DNA of 64,000 bases, from contig NZ_JBMMGT010000004.1 of assembly GCF_049366555.1 (NCBI RefSeq), forward strand, positions 1 to 64,000, given 5' to 3'. How positions within the stretch are numbered: the stretch's first letter is position 1; each line of letters opens with the position of its first letter. The stretch is from Avibacterium volantium_A. Lineage in GTDB: Bacteria; Pseudomonadota; Gammaproteobacteria; Enterobacterales; Pasteurellaceae. The notes beneath the pieces were generated by a model that saw only the letters and a program-made list of their open reading frames with translations, was not told where the DNA came from and did not search any database. Of the stretch, positions 52,708-62,112 are shown piece after piece. The position numbers were made by a program, and so were the translations under genes.

Positions 52708-53619
52708 TTAAGCAAGGGGAATGCTTGAGAAAAATACTAGTAAAATAGGCGGTACGATATTGGTTACAAAGCCAAAACTAATGGCCAGCGGCACAACTTC
52801 AATGCTGCCAGAACGTTGAATAATTGGCAAGGTGCAATCTAATGCGGTTGCGCCTGCCATTCCAACGGCGGTAGAGCGATAATTAAACATAAAAAAGGGA
52901 ATAATGAACAAGCTGACAATTTCCCGTGAAAGATCGTTAAAAAATGCAATGCTGCCAAAAACAGGCCCCCACGCATCATTAATCACCACGCTGGAAAGGG
53001 AATACCAGCCAAAGCCCGAAGCAATGGCTAGGCCTTGTGTAACAGGTAAATCCAGTACATAAGCAGAAATAATCCCACCTAACAATGAAGTGAGAATAAA
53101 AACCAGGCCTGTATAAAGCCCACGCTTATTGAAGATGACTTCACGCAATGCAATGCCGTTATTACGCAGCTGAATGCCGACAAAAAAGATCAGCAGCACT
53201 AAGGTATAAGTGCTTGTACTAAAAGGAAAAGCAAGCCATTCTTTGGTTAAAATACCCACCATAAAACCGATCAACACCATTGAGCAAAGTTTGGCGCTGT
53301 CTAATAATAATCGCCCGCGCGAAGGTAAATCTTTGCCTAAATGTTTAAGTGGCTGTGGGCGTAGTTTGTCATACAGTATTAAGCCGAGAATATTGCAGCC
53401 TTGAATAATTAAAGCAAAAGTGAAAGCAGAAATACCAATTAACGGTAAGGTGTTGGCAAGATCGTCCAAATGCCCTAAAGATACGCCCATAATGAATAAA
53501 ATCACATAGAGCAGCAGCATCACAATTTGATTTATACGCTGCAAAAGTGCGGTGTTTTTTGTCTTAAAAAAATACCCTAAACACATTGGGCCAAGGACGA
53601 TAAGTAACCCTTCAAACAC
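52708..53619 (-). CDS. lysO: lysine exporter LysO family (YbjE, DUF340)
   Basis: 303 aa membrane protein with about eight to nine hydrophobic segments. Matches LysO: LLYVILFIMGVSLG, FFVGIQLRNNGI, ASGFGWYSLSSVVI and the ending GFVTNIVPPILLVFF. E. coli LysO exports lysine and its toxic analogue thialysine. Divergent from the ybjD-like gene, 89 bases apart; the two are near neighbours in E. coli as well. No lysine riboswitch seen upstream. Confidence 0.9.
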   Translation of the reverse strand: MFEGLLIVLGPMCLGYFFKTKNTALLQRINQIVMLLLYVILFIMGVSLGHLDDLANTLPLIGISAFTFALIIQGCNILGLILYDKLRPQPLKHLGKDLPSRGRLLLDSAKLCSMVLIGFMVGILTKEWLAFPFSTSTYTLVLLIFFVGIQLRNNGIALREVIFNKRGLYTGLVFILTSLLGGIISAYVLDLPVTQGLAIASGFGWYSLSSVVINDAWGPVFGSIAFFNDLSREIVSLFIIPFFMFNYRSTAVGMAGATALDCTLPIIQRSGSIEVVPLAISFGFVTNIVPPILLVFFSSIPLA

Positions 53620-53708
53620 AGTTTTTTCCTTAAAATGATGAAATTATTGTGCTATTTTACGCAAGTGAACTGAAAATACCAAGTAAACCAAGGATAGAAG
53701 GAACGGTG

Positions 53709-55262
53709 ATGTATTTGCGTCAATTAGATATTGTAGGATTTCGTGGCATAAACCGCCTTTCATTTACCTTGCAACCGAATATGGTGTTGATTGGTGAAAA
53801 TGCCTGGGGGAAATCCAGTTTATTGGCGGCGTTGAGCTTAATTTTTAATGATGAGAAGCGCCTTTATCAATTCCAATCAACGGATTTTTATCAGGACGAA
53901 AATAATGCCTTTACGGTGAAAGAAATCACTCTTTTCTTTACCTTTAGTGTTCATCGTGAAGCTAAATCCTTAACGCATTTTCCTTATAACCAATTGGCTA
54001 TTTTTGATGATGAAACCTATGCTAAAATTTATTTTCAGATTACAGGGGAAATGCAAGGGGCAGAGATTCTCACCACCTATCATTTTTTAGATGGCGAAGG
54101 GAATGTGCTTGAGTTGGAAAATCCTGAGCAAATGGCAATGGCGTTAATTGCACAGCACCCTGTTTATCGTTTTCGTGATGCAAGGTTGAATTCATCGGGC
54201 AAGCATCAACATTTTTCAGCGTTGCCCTTATTAGATGATCCGAAAGTCAATCGTGAAATTCAATCCACACTGCACTTGCTGCAACATTATTTTCTCAATC
54301 GTGCGATGGCGGCAGAATTAATGCAAGATACCACCGCACTTTGGAACGATGTGAAATCTCTTTGTCTGAAATTGCGTGAAAAACAGCATCATTCATTACG
54401 CCATATTTTATTCCAACAATTAACCCAATTATTTGTTTCTGCTGATGAATTACGCGATTTTCACAGCTTGCGGCCGATTATTTTATTTGAAGATCCCGAT
54501 TCCCGCTTGCACCCAAGAATGGTGGCGATTATTTGGGAGTTGGTCAGTTATTTGCCGATCCAACGTATCACTACCACGAATTCCGTCGAATTGCTTTCAC
54601 AAATCCCTTTGCAGTCCATTTGCCGTTTAGTAAGAAACGCAGAGCGTACCCAAGCCTTTCAGCTTGCACATCAATTAGATAAAGAAGAATTACGCCGTTT
54701 GAGTTTTCATATTCGGCATAATCGTAGCCTTGCATTATTTTCTCGAATGTGGCTGTTGGTAGAGGGCGAAACGGAAGTTTGGATTTTAACTGAATTGGCA
54801 GAATTGCTTGGTATTGATCTTGCGATGGAAGGCATCAGGATCGTAGAATTTGCCCAGTGTGGCTTGCGCCCTTTAATTCATTATGCCAAAGCGATGGGGA
54901 TTGAGTGGTATGTGCTGACTGATGGCGATGAAGCTGGCAAAAAATATTCTGCAACGGCGAAAAGTCTGCTCAATGATAAGGAACAGCCAGCAATGCGGCT
55001 CACTTATTTGCCGAAAAAAGACATTGAGCATTTTTTCTATTATGCTGGTTTTGAACAAACTTTTATTCGATTAGCACGCTGGCAAGATCATTCGCAGAAA
55101 TATTTGGTTCATCGCATCATTCAACGTGCTATACAACGCACATCAAAGCCCGATCTTGCGGTGGCGTTATCCAATGAGATAAAACAGCGTGGGGTTGCGT
55201 CCATTCCACGTTTGTTTAAACAGCTTTTCACGCGCGTGTTAATTTTAGCGCGTTCATCTTAA
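53709..55262 (+). CDS. ybjD: OLD-family ATP-dependent endonuclease (YbjD-like)
   Basis: 517 aa. N-terminal ABC/SMC-type ATPase: Walker A GENAWGKSSLLAAL at about residues 30-43, and the AAA_21-like region near 270-290 (FEDPDSRLHPRM). C-terminal Toprim domain: LVEGETEVWIL and TDGDEAGKKYSATAKSL supply the metal-binding acidic residues. This is the class 2 OLD layout as in E. coli YbjD. Start 53709 has AAGGA 6 bases before; frame upstream is not used. Role in DNA repair or phage defence is unproven. Confidence 0.88.
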   Translation: MYLRQLDIVGFRGINRLSFTLQPNMVLIGENAWGKSSLLAALSLIFNDEKRLYQFQSTDFYQDENNAFTVKEITLFFTFSVHREAKSLTHFPYNQLAIFDDETYAKIYFQITGEMQGAEILTTYHFLDGEGNVLELENPEQMAMALIAQHPVYRFRDARLNSSGKHQHFSALPLLDDPKVNREIQSTLHLLQHYFLNRAMAAELMQDTTALWNDVKSLCLKLREKQHHSLRHILFQQLTQLFVSADELRDFHSLRPIILFEDPDSRLHPRMVAIIWELVSYLPIQRITTTNSVELLSQIPLQSICRLVRNAERTQAFQLAHQLDKEELRRLSFHIRHNRSLALFSRMWLLVEGETEVWILTELAELLGIDLAMEGIRIVEFAQCGLRPLIHYAKAMGIEWYVLTDGDEAGKKYSATAKSLLNDKEQPAMRLTYLPKKDIEHFFYYAGFEQTFIRLARWQDHSQKYLVHRIIQRAIQRTSKPDLAVALSNEIKQRGVASIPRLFKQLFTRVLILARSS

Positions 55263-55356
55263 GAAATCGTCTAAGCTCGAACAAACGAAGCGATAGAGAA
55301 AAAAATGACAGAAAAAATAAGCGGCAATTAATGCCGCTTTGTTTCGCTGATTTAGG

Positions 55357-56079
55357 TTAAGCGGGGATTTTAATTTCCCGAATCTTCATTGTGAAGCCGT
55401 CAATGAGCAATAATCGTCCACATAAATTCTCACCAATTTTCAACCGCACTTTGATCGCTTCAAGGGCTTGCATTGAGCCGACAATGCCCACCATTGGCGC
55501 AAGCACCCCTGTTTCCACACAGCTTAATGGCGCATTGCCGAAAAGCTGGCTAAGCTGGCGGTAAGTGGGCGTGTTTTCTTCATAAGTGAACACAGAAATT
55601 TGCCCTTCCATACGGATAGCAGCACCAGAAACCAGCGGCGTTTTGCTTTGTTCACAACAACGATCTAGCTGATTGCGCGTTTCCACATTATCGGTACAAT
55701 CTAGCACCACATCAACGCCTTGCAATAATGCGAGTAGGGCATCATCATCTAATTGTTGGTTGATGGCTTCAAGCTTAACGTGCGGATTTAAACGCTGTAA
55801 ACTGAGCTTGGCGGATTCCACTTTGGGCATTGTCAGACGGCTATCATCGTGCAACACTTGGCGCTGTAAGTTAGACAAAGAAACAGTATCAAAATCCACT
55901 AAAATCAATTTGCCAACGCCTGCCACGGCTAAATATTGGCTCGCCGCACAGCCTAAACCGCCCAAGCCCATTATCAGCATTGTGCTGTCTTTCAGCGTTT
56001 CTTGCCCGTCAAAATCAATGGCTTTCAGCACAATTTGGCGGTTGTAGCGCAGTTCTTCTTCAGCAGTGAGTTCGATCAT
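55357..56079 (-). CDS. moeB: molybdopterin-synthase adenylyltransferase, zinc site lost
   Basis: 240 aa. Adenylates the C-terminal glycine of MoaD in molybdopterin synthesis. E1-like motifs: MGLGGLGCAASQYLA, DFDTVSLSNLQRQ, PKVESAKLSL and DCTDNVETRNQL. In E. coli two CxxC pairs bind zinc (CYRC and the C-terminal CEVC). Here the first reads TYRQ and the protein ends before the second. SCVETGV, with the conserved cysteine, remains. 18 bases after moeA, same operon. Confidence 0.92.
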   Translation of the reverse strand: MIELTAEEELRYNRQIVLKAIDFDGQETLKDSTMLIMGLGGLGCAASQYLAVAGVGKLILVDFDTVSLSNLQRQVLHDDSRLTMPKVESAKLSLQRLNPHVKLEAINQQLDDDALLALLQGVDVVLDCTDNVETRNQLDRCCEQSKTPLVSGAAIRMEGQISVFTYEENTPTYRQLSQLFGNAPLSCVETGVLAPMVGIVGSMQALEAIKVRLKIGENLCGRLLLIDGFTMKIREIKIPA

Positions 56080-56097
56080 AATCAGCCTAATAATTAA

Positions 56098-57312
56098 TTA
56101 ACCCAATAATTCATTGAAAGGTTCAATAGTAACCATTTCACCCGCTTGCACGTTGCCACGTTCTGCTTCTAATACAATAAAGCAGTTGCTTTCAATGAAA
56201 GCACTAAAGAGATGAGAACCTTGGAAACCCACAGCTCTCACTTCAAGTTGTCCTTGCGCATTGACCCAATAAAAACCGCGTTGGAAATCTTTGCGACCCA
56301 CGCCTTTTTTCAGGTTTTCACTTGCGATTGCCTTAAGCTGTTGTGGCGCTTGCCATTGGCTGTAACCACTGAGCTTAGCAATGGCAGGCTGCACTAATTG
56401 ATAAAAGGTAACCAAGGCGGACACAGGGTTGCCCGGCAAGCCGCAGAACCACGCCTTTTCTAATTTACCAAACGCGAAAGGTTTCCCCGGTTTCATCGCA
56501 ATTTTCCAGAAATTAACCGTCCCCAGTTTTTCTAAAATCGTCTTGGTGAAATCCGCTTCACCCACTGACACGCCACCGCTGGTGATCACTAAATCCGCCT
56601 GTTCTTGCGCTTGCAAAAAGGCTTTTTCAAATAGCGCTTCATCATCAGGCAGAATGCCGAAGTCTAAAATTTCGCAAGGCAATTTTTCCAGTAATAATTT
56701 CACGGTAAAGCGATTGGTATCGTAAATTTTACCGCTGCTCAATGGCTCGCCAACGGGAACTAATTCATCACCAGTGGATAAAATCGCCACTTTCAAACGT
56801 GGAAATACAGGCACTTCAGCAATGCCTAAGGAAGCAAGCAATGGCAAGGAAAGTGCGGTGAGTTTTTCACCTGTTTTTAGCACCACGTCCCCTTGTTTCA
56901 CATCTTCACCGGCTCGGCGAATATTTTGCCCCAATTTTGGTATTTCGTTGAAAGTAACCGTGCCGTCTTCGTTAAGTTGCACATTTTCTTGCATCACCAC
57001 CGCGTCTGCGCCAGCTGGGATCATCGCACCAGTCATAATTCGCACCGCACTTTGTGGCAACCATTCGCCATTAAAAGGATTGCCGGCAAAGGCTTTGCCT
57101 GCCACGCTGAGTGTGCGTGATTGGGCAAGATCCGCAAGACGCACCGCATAACCGTCCATCGCAGAATTATCAAAAGATGGCACGTTTATCGGGGAGATAA
57201 TATCCGCCGCACAAATACGCTGGCTCGCTTGCGAAAGCGGCAAGGTTTCCGTTTTCTGCGGCACAGGCAGCTGTGCCAACATTTCACTCAAAGCTTGTTC
57301 AATACTTAACAT
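56098..57312 (-). CDS. moeA: molybdopterin molybdenumtransferase
   Basis: 404 aa. Inserts molybdate into adenylated molybdopterin. Motifs: NVPSFDNSAMDGYAVR near residues 50-65, RIMTGAMIPAGADAVVMQE, the MoCF-type TSGGVSVGEADF and FGLPGNPVSALVTF-like FCGLPGNPVSAL. ATG 57312 has AAAGGA upstream; an earlier in-frame ATG is not supported. First gene of moeA-moeB; divergent from folE. Confidence 0.95.
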   Translation of the reverse strand: MLSIEQALSEMLAQLPVPQKTETLPLSQASQRICAADIISPINVPSFDNSAMDGYAVRLADLAQSRTLSVAGKAFAGNPFNGEWLPQSAVRIMTGAMIPAGADAVVMQENVQLNEDGTVTFNEIPKLGQNIRRAGEDVKQGDVVLKTGEKLTALSLPLLASLGIAEVPVFPRLKVAILSTGDELVPVGEPLSSGKIYDTNRFTVKLLLEKLPCEILDFGILPDDEALFEKAFLQAQEQADLVITSGGVSVGEADFTKTILEKLGTVNFWKIAMKPGKPFAFGKLEKAWFCGLPGNPVSALVTFYQLVQPAIAKLSGYSQWQAPQQLKAIASENLKKGVGRKDFQRGFYWVNAQGQLEVRAVGFQGSHLFSAFIESNCFIVLEAERGNVQAGEMVTIEPFNELLG

Positions 57313-57466
57313 AAATTGTCCTTTTTCAACCAAGAATTGCATTCTATTCTACAAGAAAGTGCGGTGATTTTTATAGAAATTTTCATACTGAACCGCTATC
57401 TTTCTCATTTTATTATTGTTTTATTGTCTGATAGAATAGCCCAATTTGAAATTTGGAGAGTAGTGA

Positions 57467-58123
57467 ATGAACAAGATTTCCCCAGAGGCGGAGAAAGTCC
57501 GTCAGGCATTGGTGAGTAAAGGGATTGAAACCCCAATGGTGGATACGCAACTGACAAAATCACAGCGCCGTGAAGGCATTGAGCAGCATATGCGTGAAGT
57601 GATGAAATTGATCGGTCTGGATTTGCGTGATGATAGCCTTGAGGAAACGCCAGTTCGTTTGGCGAAAATGTTCGTTGATGAAATTTTTAGTGGGCTAGAT
57701 TATGCCAACTTCCCGAAAATCACTAATATTGAAAATCGAATGAAAGTGAGCGAAATGGTGTTGGTGAATGATGTAACACTCACCAGCACTTGTGAACATC
57801 ATTTCGTTACCATTGATGGTAAGGTTTCAGTTGCGTATTATCCGAAAAAATGGGTGATCGGGTTATCAAAAATCAATCGCGTAGTGGCATTTTTTGCCCA
57901 ACGCCCACAGGTGCAAGAGCGTTTAACAGAACAAATTTTGCTCGCGTTCCAAACAATTTTAGAAACAGAAGATGTAGCAGTTTACGTAAAAGCAACCCAT
58001 TTTTGCGTGAAATGCCGTGGGATTAAGGATACAAATAGTTACACGGTAACCTCTGCTTTTGGAGGCGTGTTTCTTGGTGATCGTGAAACCAGAAAAGAGT
58101 TTTTAACACTAATCAATAAATAA
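57467..58123 (+). CDS. folE: GTP cyclohydrolase I
   Basis: 218 aa. First enzyme of folate/pterin synthesis; GTP to dihydroneopterin triphosphate. Zinc and active-site residues are in LTSTCEHHFVTIDGKVSVAYYP and THFCVKCRGI; QERLTEQI follows the family pattern. GGAGAG before the ATG. Adjacent genes moeA and rnd are unrelated in function; folK of the same pathway lies 52 kb away. Confidence 0.96.
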   Translation: MNKISPEAEKVRQALVSKGIETPMVDTQLTKSQRREGIEQHMREVMKLIGLDLRDDSLEETPVRLAKMFVDEIFSGLDYANFPKITNIENRMKVSEMVLVNDVTLTSTCEHHFVTIDGKVSVAYYPKKWVIGLSKINRVVAFFAQRPQVQERLTEQILLAFQTILETEDVAVYVKATHFCVKCRGIKDTNSYTVTSAFGGVFLGDRETRKEFLTLINK

Positions 58124-58157
58124 ATTAAATAATCTATTTTCTGAATAGATAGCCGTT

Positions 58158-59309
58158 ATGCCAGCAATAAAAAAAGAAATCAAAAATCCACCGCACTTTC
58201 AAATAGTTACTTTGGATATTGTGCTAGCAGAAGTATGCCAGCGAGCAAGAGAGAAATCTTGCGTGGCATTGGATACGGAGTTTATTCGTACCCGAACCTT
58301 TTATCCTAAATTGGGGCTAATTCAGCTTTATGATGGTGAGCAGGTTAGTCTGATTGATCCGTTGGCGATTGATGATTTCTCTCCTTTTATTGATTTACTG
58401 GCTGATCAAAATGTGGTGAAAGTGTTGCACGCGTGCAAGGAAGATTTGGAGATTTTTCACCACTATTTCAAACAATTACCAACTCCGTTAATTGACACAC
58501 AAGTGATGAGCCATTTTTTAGGCTTTGGTCGTTCAATGGGATTTGCCAGTTTGATTTATCATTATTTTGAGCTGGAATTAGACAAAGGCGCTTCACGTAC
58601 TGATTGGCTAGCTCGTCCGTTGTCGGAAGTGCAGTTACGTTATGCCGCGGCAGATGTGTGGTATTTAATTCCTTTATATGAGGAAATGCAGCAACACTTG
58701 GCACAAACACCGTGGCAAAGTGCGGTGCAAAATGAGTGCGAATTTTTATTGGAAAAATGCCAGAAAACTAAATCATCCGATACAGCCTATTTAGATATTC
58801 CAAATAGCTGGAAACTGGATGAAAGGGAGTTGATGGCGTTAAAATTATTAGCCAAATGGCGTGTGGAAGAAGGAATAAAACGCGACATTGCCCTGAATTT
58901 TATTGTAAAAAGTGAGCATTTATGGCTTGTGGCAAAACATTTTCCTAAACATACTTCGGAGCTGCTTGATTTAGGCTTGTTACCAATGGAAGTGCGGGTG
59001 AATGGTAAAAAAATGTTGCAGCTTGTTGAAAAAGCAAAACGCACAGCAAAAGAAGAATATCCGTCACGAATTGTTCGTTTGGTTGATGATCCACGTTATC
59101 GTTCTGGGCTAAAAATTTTGCAGCAGAAATTAAAAGAAATTACCCCAGCAGAGCTGCCGATAGAAGTCATTTCGAGCAAACGAGGCTTAGAAAGTTTGAT
59201 GAAATGGTGCTGGATAAAACAGCAAGATCCGAATGATTTACCCGATTTGTTACAGGGTTGGCGCAAAGAGTTTGGTGAACTTTTGCTCAAATCTTTACAA
59301 AGCTTTTAA
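58158..59309 (+). CDS. rnd: ribonuclease D
   Basis: 383 aa 3'-5' exoribonuclease for tRNA 3' maturation. DEDD exonuclease motifs: ALDTEFIRTRTF (Exo I), HACKEDLEIF (Exo II) and RYAAADVWYLIPLY (Exo III with Tyr). HRDC helical domains follow (about 205-380). The leader is short and has no strong Shine-Dalgarno (TAGCCGTT before ATG), so expression may be low. 34 bases after folE. Confidence 0.93.
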   Translation: MPAIKKEIKNPPHFQIVTLDIVLAEVCQRAREKSCVALDTEFIRTRTFYPKLGLIQLYDGEQVSLIDPLAIDDFSPFIDLLADQNVVKVLHACKEDLEIFHHYFKQLPTPLIDTQVMSHFLGFGRSMGFASLIYHYFELELDKGASRTDWLARPLSEVQLRYAAADVWYLIPLYEEMQQHLAQTPWQSAVQNECEFLLEKCQKTKSSDTAYLDIPNSWKLDERELMALKLLAKWRVEEGIKRDIALNFIVKSEHLWLVAKHFPKHTSELLDLGLLPMEVRVNGKKMLQLVEKAKRTAKEEYPSRIVRLVDDPRYRSGLKILQQKLKEITPAELPIEVISSKRGLESLMKWCWIKQQDPNDLPDLLQGWRKEFGELLLKSLQSF

Positions 59310-59420
59310 CTATATTGCTTGGCAATTTCTCATTATAGGGATTAGAATAGCGCATTCTCATTGAGAATTATCTTATAGTTTTTAGCTATATTATTTGTCT
59401 ATTATTGAAAGGAAAATGCA

Positions 59421-59891
59421 ATGAATAAAATCATTAAATTAGGTACAGCGGTTCTTTTTGCTCTTTTTGTTGCAGCGTGCAATAAAGCGGATCCCGCAGC
59501 AGATTATCAAAAATTAGTTGAGTGGAGCGTGGCAAATCAACAAAGCCAAGCAGCTTTCCAGCAAGAATATATGCAAAAATTGTCATCAGGCGATGAAACA
59601 CAAATTGCTGAAGCAATGAATGCGCTAAGCGCAAGAAATGTAGAAGTGCAAAAAAGTTTGAATGCTTTAGATATTAAAAGCCCTGAAATCAAACAGTTAA
59701 AAGATAAAATGCAATCGGTATTAACCTTAACTTCAGAGCTTGCAAAAGATGGTTTAGCATTAATGAATAATGCAACACCTGAAGCCACTAAAGCGGTTCA
59801 AGAGAAAACAGAAAAAACCACTGCTGCAACTGCGGAGTTACAAAAACTTCAAGCTGAATTAGCAGAAAAATATGGTAAAAAAGCAGAGTAA
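59421..59891 (+). CDS. small alpha-helical lipoprotein of unknown function
   Basis: 156 aa. Signal peptide with lipobox FVAAC (C20). The rest is almost all helical, rich in Lys, Glu, Ala and Gln, with heptad-like stretches (about 95-150) suggesting a coiled coil. The residue after the cysteine is Asn, so outer-membrane targeting is likely. GAAAGGAAA precedes the ATG. A good terminator follows. No characterised family recognised. Confidence 0.8.
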   Translation: MNKIIKLGTAVLFALFVAACNKADPAADYQKLVEWSVANQQSQAAFQQEYMQKLSSGDETQIAEAMNALSARNVEVQKSLNALDIKSPEIKQLKDKMQSVLTLTSELAKDGLALMNNATPEATKAVQEKTEKTTAATAELQKLQAELAEKYGKKAE

Positions 59892-59912
59892 AATCGCTTC
59901 ATTATTTGTAAA

Positions 59913-59936
59913 GGCCGCCGTTAAGGCGGTTTTTTT
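59913..59936 (+). terminator. terminator of the lipoprotein gene
   Basis: CCGCC (59915-59919), loop GTTAA, GGCGG (59925-59929), then seven T. Confidence 0.85.
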
Positions 59937-60144
59937 ATGCTTGAATTTATTGCAGCGAAGGGATTTGGCGAAATATCTTCTTAAAGAAGATAAATTTTAA
60001 AAGCAATGAGAAAAGGGATTTCCGTATTATTAGGTGTAGCAGAAATGTTTTTCTATGAAGCAAAAAAGTAAGAAATGCAAATTGATTAGAAAAATACTGA
60101 AAGTTGTTTATTTAATCAGTTAAAGCGAAATCATAATGAAAGAT
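59937..60144. other. non-coding stretch before ffs
   Basis: About 200 bases with no convincing gene. A 21-codon ATG frame at 60006-60071 lacks a Shine-Dalgarno. The ffs promoter begins at its right end. Confidence 0.5.
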
Positions 60145-60173
60145 TTGCAATTCCCTGGGGCTTGGGGCATAAT
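60145..60173 (+). promoter_or_regulatory. ffs promoter
   Basis: TTGCAA (60145-60150) and CATAAT (60168-60173) with a 17-base spacer. Transcription would start near 60180, leaving a leader of about 30 bases to be removed by RNase P, as for E. coli 4.5S RNA. Confidence 0.65.
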
Positions 60174-60211
60174 GGGGGTGTTCTGTTGCTAGATTTGGTG
60201 GCAGATGTTAT

Positions 60212-60321
60212 GGAAACCTTCTCGGTTCCTCGCAACGAGGTCTGGTTTACCCGGTCAGGTTCGGAAGAAAGCAGCCAAAGTCAGATTTTTCGTGTGCCGA
60301 GAGCAAGCTGGGAAGGTTTCC
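60212..60321 (+). ncRNA. ffs: 4.5S signal recognition particle RNA
   Basis: The conserved SRP core is present: GGTCAGG near 60257, GGAAGAAAGCAGCC (the tetraloop and symmetric loop) near 60269-60282, and CGTGTGCCG on the return strand. The ends close as GGAAACCTTC (60212-60221) with GAAGGTTTCC (60312-60321). Binds Ffh for co-translational membrane targeting. Conserved adenine-rich bulge retained. A terminator hairpin overlaps the 3' end. Confidence 0.93.
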
Positions 60322-60338
60322 GCCCAGCTTTTCTTTTC
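60306..60338 (+). terminator. terminator of ffs
   Basis: AGCTGGG pairs with CCCAGCT, followed by TTTCTTTTCTC; overlaps the 3' end of the SRP RNA. Confidence 0.65.
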
Positions 60339-60381
60339 TCAATTTTTTCTCTTAAATCAATCTTTCACTTTTTCAATTCAA

Positions 60382-62112
60382 CTAAATTCTTTCCACTAAT
60401 TGTTTGAAAAAGCCGTTTTCTTTTACCATTAAGGTTTGATAATTGCCTTGTTCGATCAATTTGCCATCATCAATAATGCAAAGGTTATCAAATTGTTCAA
60501 TCGCGGTAAGGCGGTGCGTTACCATAATTAAGGTTTTGTTTTGGCAATGGGCGAGAATTAAACGCAGAATTTGACGTTCTGTTTCGCGATCTAAACCTTC
60601 GGTAGGTTCATCAAGCAGTAAAATGGGCGCTTGATTTAGCAATACGCGCGCTAAACCTAAACGGCGCTGTTCACCGCCTGAAAGCGGGCGGCCGCCATCG
60701 CCAAGCCATTGATCTAAGCCCTGTTCTTGGTCTAGCAATTTGCCTAAACCCACTTGGTTTAGCACGTCAATCATTGCCTCATCAGAAATAGGTTGCTGAT
60801 TTGCCAGCTGTAAATTATTACGCAAGGTATCGCTAAAAATATGCACGCGCTGGGTTAAAAAGCACATTTGGTTACGTAAACTTTTTTCGCTGTAACTTTC
60901 AATCGGTTGATTGGCAAGGAAAATTTTCCCTTGAGAAGGATCATAGTTGCGAACTAAAAGCTGTAACAGGGTGGATTTGCCACTGCCAGTTTTGCCTAGA
61001 ATGGCAACTTTTTGTCCTTGTGGAATTTCAAGGTTGATGTTCTGTAGTGCAACATCTTGGCGTTCAGGATAAGTGAAACTCACTTGCTGAATGGAAAGAT
61101 CAAGAGCGGTGTTTTTTTCGATAGTTTTTTGTCCGTTAAATTGCACGAGTGGCGTTTGTTCGGTGATTTCGGTAACCCGATCAGCAGAAGCAATCACTTG
61201 CCCAATATGCAAAAATGCCGAACCCAAAGGCATTAAAATCTCAAAGGCTGCCAGTGCAGCAAGGGCAAATAGGGCGATAATTGCAGGGCTGTATCGATCA
61301 CTGCCAAAATCAGCATTGGCGGCAAACCATAAGGTGAGCGCGAGCAAAATGCCATTGGCAAAAAGCACAAGTGCGGTGGAAAATCCGCTTAAATTGGCTT
61401 CTTTTTGTTGAAAGTGTTGCCATTGTTGTTCTGTTTCGTCCAGTTTTTGTTTGAGCGGTTTTTCAGCATTAAACAGCAATAATTCTGCTTGAGATTGGAT
61501 ATATTCTACAAATCTCGTGCGGTAAGCCGCGCGCGCTTGGGTGAGTTTATGCCCGAACTTTTGCCCTAGATGATAAAAAATCGTTGGCACAATCAAGACA
61601 AGTGCGGTCAACATTGCACCAAAAAAGAGCGCCAGCGGAAGATTAAAAAAGCTCAAGCCTAGGGTGAGAAAGCCAATTACCAACAGCGCGGTGATAAAGG
61701 GCGCGAGCAGGCGAAGATAAAGGCTATCGAGCGTATCCACATCGGCCACTAAGCGGTTTAATAAATCACTGTTGCGATAGCGATTTAGCACGGCTGGGCT
61801 TAGTGGAATGATTTTTTGGAACACTTGCACACGCAATTTAGCAAGGATTCTAAAGGTGGCATCGTGAGTAACGATTTTTTCAAAATAACGGGCGACGGTG
61901 CGTCCAATCGCCAAGCCGCGCACGGTGGCTGAGGGATAGAAAAAATTAAATAACGTGCCAATGCCTGCCAAGGCGGTGGCGGCCAAGAACCAGCCTGAAA
62001 CCGTTAATAAACCAATGCTGGCGGCAAGTCCTGTGATCATCAGGATTAAGCCTAAAAATAACACGAATTTGGCGTGCTTAAATAAACGTAAAAATGGTAA
62101 AAGTGTACGCAT
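60382..62112 (-). CDS. cydC: heme ABC transporter, subunit CydC
   Basis: 576 aa: six-helix membrane domain then ABC ATPase. Walker A LGKTGSGKSTLL at about residues 370, signature LSGGEQRRLGLAR, Walker B ILLLDEPTEGLD and H-loop VTHRL. Forms the CydDC heterodimer needed for cytochrome bd assembly (heme-, cysteine- and glutathione-linked). Its ATG overlaps the cydD stop by one base (TAATG). Confidence 0.95.
   Translation of the reverse strand: MRTLLPFLRLFKHAKFVLFLGLILMITGLAASIGLLTVSGWFLAATALAGIGTLFNFFYPSATVRGLAIGRTVARYFEKIVTHDATFRILAKLRVQVFQKIIPLSPAVLNRYRNSDLLNRLVADVDTLDSLYLRLLAPFITALLVIGFLTLGLSFFNLPLALFFGAMLTALVLIVPTIFYHLGQKFGHKLTQARAAYRTRFVEYIQSQAELLLFNAEKPLKQKLDETEQQWQHFQQKEANLSGFSTALVLFANGILLALTLWFAANADFGSDRYSPAIIALFALAALAAFEILMPLGSAFLHIGQVIASADRVTEITEQTPLVQFNGQKTIEKNTALDLSIQQVSFTYPERQDVALQNINLEIPQGQKVAILGKTGSGKSTLLQLLVRNYDPSQGKIFLANQPIESYSEKSLRNQMCFLTQRVHIFSDTLRNNLQLANQQPISDEAMIDVLNQVGLGKLLDQEQGLDQWLGDGGRPLSGGEQRRLGLARVLLNQAPILLLDEPTEGLDRETERQILRLILAHCQNKTLIMVTHRLTAIEQFDNLCIIDDGKLIEQGNYQTLMVKENGFFKQLVERI

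Noticed and set aside
60006..60071. 21-codon frame MRKGISVLLGVAEMFFYEAKK before ffs
   Set aside because: No ribosome site, very short, and no recognisable homology; could be a gene remnant.
60162..60407. 81-residue frame across the 4.5S RNA gene
   Set aside because: The region is the structural RNA ffs with its promoter and terminator.
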